A program made the translations under genes and the position numbers. From Belnapia moabensis DSM 16746 (GTDB lineage: Bacteria > Pseudomonadota > Alphaproteobacteria > Acetobacterales > Acetobacteraceae), in NCBI RefSeq assembly GCF_000745835.1, contig NZ_JQKB01000006.1, positions 1 through 64,000 of the forward strand: a stretch of 64,000 nt of DNA, given 5' to 3'. This document shows, piece after piece, positions 60,466 through 64,000 of this stretch; the stretch's first letter is position 1; the number at the start of each line of letters is the position of its first letter. Below the pieces are notes generated by a model. That model did no database searches. It saw nothing but the letters and a program-made list of their open reading frames with translations, and was not told the DNA's origin.

Positions 60466-61484
60466 TGCCGCAGAGCCGTGGCCTTTATTTCCGCGTAGGC
60501 GCGCTGGTGCTCGCCGGCCTCGCCCTGACGGTCGGCTTCGTCCTGTTCTTCACCGCCAGCCGCTTCGGCCGCGGCACCGTCGTCTACGAGACCTATCTGC
60601 GGGAGTCCGTGCAGGGCCTCGATGTCGGCTCGGCGGTGCGCTACCGCGGGGTCGCCATCGGCCGCGTCACCGAGATCGGCCTCGTCACCGCCGAGTACCG
60701 CGTACCGGACCGCACCGCCTTCGGCGCCGTCTTCCAGCTTGTCTTCGTCCGCTTCGCCGTGGACATCGCCAAGGCGGGCGAGGTGCCCTCGGTCGACGAG
60801 GCGATCCGCCTCGGGCTCCGCGTCCGCATCGCCGCGCAGGGCATCACTGGCGTGAACTACCTGGAGATGGACTTCCTCGACCCCGGCCGCTTCCCGCCCC
60901 GCGAGGTGCCCTGGGAGCCGCGCTACCCCTATGTGCCGGCGGTGGCCTCCACCGTCGCCCAGGTGCGGAACGCGGCGGAGGACCTGTTGCAGAAGTTGCA
61001 GAACGCGGACCTCGCCGGCCTGCTCGACAACGGCATCGGCCTGGTCGCCGAGCTGCGCGCCCAGCTGCGCGACGGCGATGCCGCCGTGGCGCTGCGCGAG
61101 GCGGCGAGCCTGCTCCGCAGCCTCCGCGCCCAGGCCGAGGGCGCCGACCTGCCGGGGCTGGCCGCCGAGCTGCGCGGCACCGCCGCCGAGGCCCGCGCCC
61201 TGCTAACCGCGCGCGAGACGCAGCAGACCCTCGCCAACGCCGCCGCTGCCATGGCGGAGTTGCGCACGGTCGTCGCCCGCCTGCCGAACACCGTCTCCAC
61301 GCTCGACGGCAGCCTGCGCAACGTGCGCGGCGCCACTACCGACCTCCAGGCGGAGCTCGGCCCGATCCTGCGCGACCTGCGCGTCGCCATCGCCAATCTC
61401 CGCGAGACGACCGAGCAGCTCCGCCGCTACCCCTCCCAGGCCATCCTCGGCGCCCCGCCGCCGGCGCCGGAGTCCCGCCGATGA
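60465..61484 (+). CDS. mlaD: MlaD-family MCE-domain protein
   Basis: Periplasmic substrate-binding ring protein anchored by one N-terminal helix (LYFRVGALVLAGLALTVGFVLFFTA, about 7-31). The MCE domain is at about 39-140: VVYETYLRESVQGLDVGSAVRYRGVAIGRVTEIGL and VRIAAQGITGVNYLEMDF. A long C-terminal helical region (VAQVRNAAEDLLQKLQNADLAGLLD to the end, with amphipathic repeats) probably forms the tunnel to the outer membrane. 339 aa, longer than E. coli MlaD (183) and closer to PqiB/LetB-like single-MCE proteins of alphaproteobacteria. It overlaps the lipoprotein start by 4 bp. Confidence 0.92.
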   Translation: MPQSRGLYFRVGALVLAGLALTVGFVLFFTASRFGRGTVVYETYLRESVQGLDVGSAVRYRGVAIGRVTEIGLVTAEYRVPDRTAFGAVFQLVFVRFAVDIAKAGEVPSVDEAIRLGLRVRIAAQGITGVNYLEMDFLDPGRFPPREVPWEPRYPYVPAVASTVAQVRNAAEDLLQKLQNADLAGLLDNGIGLVAELRAQLRDGDAAVALREAASLLRSLRAQAEGADLPGLAAELRGTAAEARALLTARETQQTLANAAAAMAELRTVVARLPNTVSTLDGSLRNVRGATTDLQAELGPILRDLRVAIANLRETTEQLRRYPSQAILGAPPPAPESRR

Positions 61485-62164
61485 CCGCTCGCCGCTCCCT
61501 CCTGCTGCTGCCCCTGCTCGCCGGGTGCAGCGTGCTGCCCAACCGCCCCTACCAGGAGACCCAGCGCTTCGGCCTCGCGCCGGAGCGGCCCAGCCGCACG
61601 ACCCCGTCGCGCAACGCGCCGGTGCTGCTGGTCCGCAGCCTCCACGCCGCGCCGGGCCTCGATGGCCGCGGCCTGCGCAGCCTCACCGCCGGGGGCGAGG
61701 TCGCCACCGCCTACTGGCAGGAATGGGTGGCACCCCCTGCCGACCTGGCCGAGGAGGCGCTGCGCCGCTGGCTGCTGGCGAGCGGCCGCTTCGCCGCCGT
61801 CACCCAGCCCGGCTCCCGCCTGCGCGCCGACCTGGTGCTGGAGGGCGAGCTGATCCGCCTGCAGGCCGAGCCCGCCGCCGGCCGCGCCGTGGCGGCGCTG
61901 GCCATCCTGCTGCTGGCCGAGCCGCAGAGCGGCCCCGGCGAGGCCCGCATCCTTGCCCAGTTCACCGCCGAGGGCAGCGCGCCCCTGCCGCCCGGCCTCG
62001 ACCCGCGCGCCCCTGGCCCGGAGGCGGCGGCCGCGCTCTCCGCCGCGCTCGGCGAGGCCTTCGCCCGGGTGGAGGAAGGGCTGGCTTCCGCTACCTCTCG
62101 CGCTCCAACCGTTCCACCTCGTCGGCCAGCCGACCGAAGGGGGTCGGCTTCGTCAGGATCGTGA
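61481..62164 (+). CDS. ABC-type transport auxiliary lipoprotein (PqiC/DUF330-like)
   Basis: An exported lipoprotein of 227 aa: the signal RRSLLLLPLLAGC has a lipobox with the lipidated Cys at about residue 16. The fold resembles PqiC/ABC-type auxiliary lipoproteins: NAPVLLVRSLHAAPGLDGRGLRSL, EWVAPPADLAEEALRRWLLASGRFAAVTQPGSRLRADLVLEGELIRLQ and LSAALGEAFARVEEGL. It would be the outer-membrane-side partner of the MlaEFD-like transporter. The last 74 bp, coding a Pro/Arg/Ser-rich tail, overlap the convergent response-regulator gene and are poorly conserved. Confidence 0.85.
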   Translation: MTARRSLLLLPLLAGCSVLPNRPYQETQRFGLAPERPSRTTPSRNAPVLLVRSLHAAPGLDGRGLRSLTAGGEVATAYWQEWVAPPADLAEEALRRWLLASGRFAAVTQPGSRLRADLVLEGELIRLQAEPAAGRAVAALAILLLAEPQSGPGEARILAQFTAEGSAPLPPGLDPRAPGPEAAAALSAALGEAFARVEEGLASATSRAPTVPPRRPADRRGSASSGS

Positions 62165-62504
62165 GCGGCCCGCCGAGGGCCCGCAGCGCCGCCACCGCCT
62201 CCGGGACATGGTTGGCCGACATGACGACCACCGGCAGGTCCGGCCGGCCGGCGCGCAGCCGCCGCACCAGCTCATCGCCGCGCAGCCGCGGCATCTGCAT
62301 GTCGGTCACCACCGCGTCGAAGGGGCCGAGCTGCGCCTCCAGCTCCAGCGCCGCCTGGCCGTCGCCCGCCATGGTCACCGCATGGCCGCGCTCTTCCAGC
62401 TCCTGCTCCACGGCCATGCCGATCAGCGCCTCATCCTCGGCGACCAGGATGCGCAGCCTGCGAGGCCGGGGCTGAGGGGGATCACCCATCCTGTCGGTGT
62501 CCAT
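62091..62504 (-). CDS. Single-domain response regulator (CheY-like receiver)
   Basis: A 137-residue stand-alone receiver: LRILVAEDEALIGMAVEQELEERGHAV, phosphoacceptor D68 (FDAVVTDMQMPRLRGDELVRRLR), switch Ser (VVVMSANH) and K119 (LTILTKPTPFGRLADEVERL). The site is intact, so it should be phosphorylated. It lacks an output domain and probably acts by protein-protein contact or as a phosphate sink. The HWE-type sensor kinase gene is upstream on the same strand across 91 bp, a plausible partner. Starts at 62504 and 62489 are both possible. It overlaps the lipoprotein gene end to end by 74 bp. Confidence 0.88.
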   Translation of the reverse strand: MDTDRMGDPPQPRPRRLRILVAEDEALIGMAVEQELEERGHAVTMAGDGQAALELEAQLGPFDAVVTDMQMPRLRGDELVRRLRAGRPDLPVVVMSANHVPEAVAALRALGGPLTILTKPTPFGRLADEVERLERER

Positions 62505-62595
62505 TTAATGAGGAAGGCGAACGCGATTGTGCAGAACAAGACACAACCCGGCCATGCAGTCTAAGCAAATCGCATAAAGATGCGGCGGCGCCGGC

Positions 62596-63639
62596 TCAAA
62601 CCGCCGGGAATCGCATGGTCCAGCGCAGGCCCGGCCGGTTGCCGCCGGGGCTGGCCGGCCCCGCCTCCAGGCTGCCGCCGAGCTGCCCGGCCAGCGCCCG
62701 GCTGATCCGCGTGCCGAGGCCGCTCCCGCGCGGCGGCGCCTCGGGGTTGAACCCGACGCCGTTATCCTCGACGACGAGCAGGAATTCCGCCTCCACCCGG
62801 CGGAACAGCACCAGCAGCCGCCCCTCCATGTCGCCCGGGAAGGCGTATTTCAGCGCATTGCCGACCAGCTCGTTGACCGTCAGCCCGATCGGCACGGCGC
62901 GGGCCATCGGCACCGCATGGTCCTCCGCCTGCACCAGCAGGGCGATGGGGCGCAGGTCGACCGCCGCCTCGCGCAGATCCTGCACCAGCCCTTCGAGGAA
63001 GCCGCGGCTATGCACCACCGCCTTGCCGTCGTCCCGGTGCCGGTCGAGCCGGGCATTGATCCGTGCCAGCGCCATGATCCGGCCGGATGCGTCCTGCAAG
63101 GCCTCGCGCGCCTGCGCCTCCCCCACCGTACCGGCCTGGAGGTGCAGCGTCGCCGCCAGCCGTTGCAGGTCGTTGCGTGCCCGGTGCACGGACTCGCTGA
63201 GCAGGGTGCCGCGCGCCTCGGCCACCTTCGCCAGCTCCGTATTGGCGACGGCGAGGCTCAGCCGCTCCTGCGCCAGCCGGGTCAGGGCGATGTGCAACGA
63301 CTCCATCAGGAAGGCGGTGAAGAGGGCGATGCCGACGAAGAGGAAGAGCGACAGCAGGTCGGAGGCCCGGGCGACGCTCAGTATGCCAATCGGCTCGAAC
63401 AGGAACCAGACCGCCAGCGCCCCGCTCAACAGGCTGGCATAGATGCCGGTGCCGCGGTCGAAAACGATCCCGGCGATGATGACCGCCGGAAAGAAGAACA
63501 GGAAGGGCAGCCCCGGCTGACTGCCGAAGATCCACAGCCGGAGGCCGAGGCAGACCAGCACGAGCAGCGTGGTCGCGCCGTAGCGCATCCAGACCGGCAG
63601 CCCGCGCGAGCGGGCGGAGAGCAGGAAGAGGCGTTCCAT
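62596..63639 (-). CDS. Membrane sensor histidine kinase, HWE/HisKA_2 type with DUF4118-like sensor
   Basis: A 347-residue kinase. Residues about 16-115 hold four hydrophobic helices (YGATTLLVLVCLGLRLWIF, LPFLFFFPAVIIAGIVF, YASLLSGALAVWFLF, LLSLFLFVGIALFTAFLM), the KdpD/DUF4118-like transmembrane module. The dimerisation His is in LLSESVHRARNDLQRLAATLHLQA, typical of HisKA_2/HWE kinases. The ATPase domain shows LTVNELVGNALKYAFPGD, LLVVEDNGVGFNPEAPPRGSGLGTRISRALAGQLGGSLE. The ATG at 63639 (MERLFLLSARS) is chosen over 16 upstream codons. An ACGTTC/GAACGT inverted repeat at 63687-63701 lies just upstream. Confidence 0.88.
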   Translation of the reverse strand: MERLFLLSARSRGLPVWMRYGATTLLVLVCLGLRLWIFGSQPGLPFLFFFPAVIIAGIVFDRGTGIYASLLSGALAVWFLFEPIGILSVARASDLLSLFLFVGIALFTAFLMESLHIALTRLAQERLSLAVANTELAKVAEARGTLLSESVHRARNDLQRLAATLHLQAGTVGEAQAREALQDASGRIMALARINARLDRHRDDGKAVVHSRGFLEGLVQDLREAAVDLRPIALLVQAEDHAVPMARAVPIGLTVNELVGNALKYAFPGDMEGRLLVLFRRVEAEFLLVVEDNGVGFNPEAPPRGSGLGTRISRALAGQLGGSLEAGPASPGGNRPGLRWTMRFPAV

Positions 63640-63700
63640 TGAGGCACTCGAGCCAGCGGCAACCGGAAGCGGCGCCGCCGGGCCCAACGTTCGCGGAACG

Positions 63701-64000
63701 TCAGCGTTTCGCTTCGATCGCGTCCCAGATCGCCCGCTCCAGATGCACGCCGTCGAAGCGCGCGATCTCCTGCAAGCCGGTCGGCGAGGTGACGTTGATC
63801 TCGGTGAGGTAGTCGCCGATCACGTCGATGCCGACGAAGATCATCCCCCGCTCGCGCAGCGCCGGGCCGATGCGGGCGCAGATCTCCTGCTCGCGCGCGG
63901 TGAGCGTCGTCTTCTCCGGCCGGCCGCCGACATGCATGTTGCTGCGCGCCTCGCCCGCCGCCGGCACGCGGTTGATGGCGCCCATCGGCACGCCGTCGAC
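63701..64000 (-). CDS. gshB: Glutathione synthetase GshB, C-terminal part (cut by window edge)
   Basis: The last 99 residues of glutathione synthetase, the ATP-grasp enzyme adding glycine to gamma-glutamylcysteine. Recognisable sequence: [82 protein letters not shown], including the metal-binding Glu and Asn in [11 protein letters not shown] and the glycine-rich loop region. The gene enters from the right edge, upstream of and co-oriented with the sensor kinase. Confidence 0.95.
   Translation of the reverse strand, partial: VDGVPMGAINRVPAAGEARSNMHVGGRPEKTTLTAREQEICARIGPALRERGMIFVGIDVIGDYLTEINVTSPTGLQEIARFDGVHLERAIWDAIEAKR

Overview
The window is a stretch of very GC-rich chromosome whose genes use almost only G or C at third codon positions. 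The gene set points to an alphaproteobacterium, most likely an Acetobacteraceae/Roseomonas-like member of the Rhodospirillales. Supporting points are: a long ribonuclease E with an insertion in its S1 domain; the set rne / N-acetylmuramoyl-L-alanine amidase / mrcA / prfB; a ChvG-type sensor kinase; Bug-type solute binding; an MlaE-F-D lipid transport operon with STAS fused to the permease; a bifunctional NADH-dehydrogenase-like/SelD protein; and urease. The assignment is an inference from content. No rRNA, tRNA or CRISPR array was found.

Layout. 1-0.3 kb: N-terminal part of an IS5-family transposase running off the left edge, abutting a glycosyltransferase gene whose 3' end looks damaged. 0.3-10.5 kb: RNA-modification and housekeeping genes (rsmD, rluB, tadA, holC, two tandem leucyl aminopeptidases, a cysQ-like phosphatase, tsaC/sua5) with a Bug solute-binding protein. 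10.5-17 kb: hypothetical genes, a DUF2786/metalloprotease pair, and a polysaccharide group (manC, an OmpR-like regulator lacking its phosphoacceptor Asp, a GT4 glycosyltransferase). 17-29 kb: a run of amide/peptide-type hydrolases (aspartoacylase-like, ArgE-like, MlrC/M81, metallo-beta-lactamase fold), a DsbA-like protein, a gamma-glutamyltransferase-like lipoprotein, an aminotransferase, an ArsR-type regulator and an MFS transporter.

29-42 kb: rne with an unusually long (about 860 nt) hairpin-rich upstream region, a cell-wall amidase, penicillin-binding protein 1A, then an opposite-strand block (orphan protein, DUF1501, DUF1800) separating mrcA from prfB. prfB keeps the classical +1 programmed frameshift. 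A decayed IS5 transposase follows prfB. 42-43.7 kb: an RTX-type calcium-binding protein made of two duplicated halves, bracketed by terminator-like hairpins.

43.7-51.6 kb: a nitrogen-salvage module. On the minus strand are allA (ureidoglycolate lyase), puuE (allantoinase) and a beta-propeller protein carrying the active-site pattern of peptidyl-hydroxyglycine alpha-amidating lyase (PAL). Divergently on the plus strand are ureD-A-B-C-E-F-G and a hupE/ureJ-type metal permease. Ureides would be broken to urea plus glyoxylate, and urease would turn urea into ammonia. A perfect 8-bp inverted repeat lies between the two divergent operons. PAL and ureidoglycolate lyase do the same kind of chemistry (release of glyoxylate from a hydroxyglycine), so the PAL-like gene is the most interesting observation here.

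51.6-64 kb: the NDH-like/SelD fusion, a secreted coiled-coil protein, YjbQ, ChvG, a 2-hydroxyacid dehydrogenase, rlmB, the Mla-type lipid transport operon (MlaE with STAS, MlaF, MlaD, auxiliary lipoprotein), a single-domain response regulator, an HWE/HisKA_2-type membrane sensor kinase, and the 3' part of gshB cut by the right edge.
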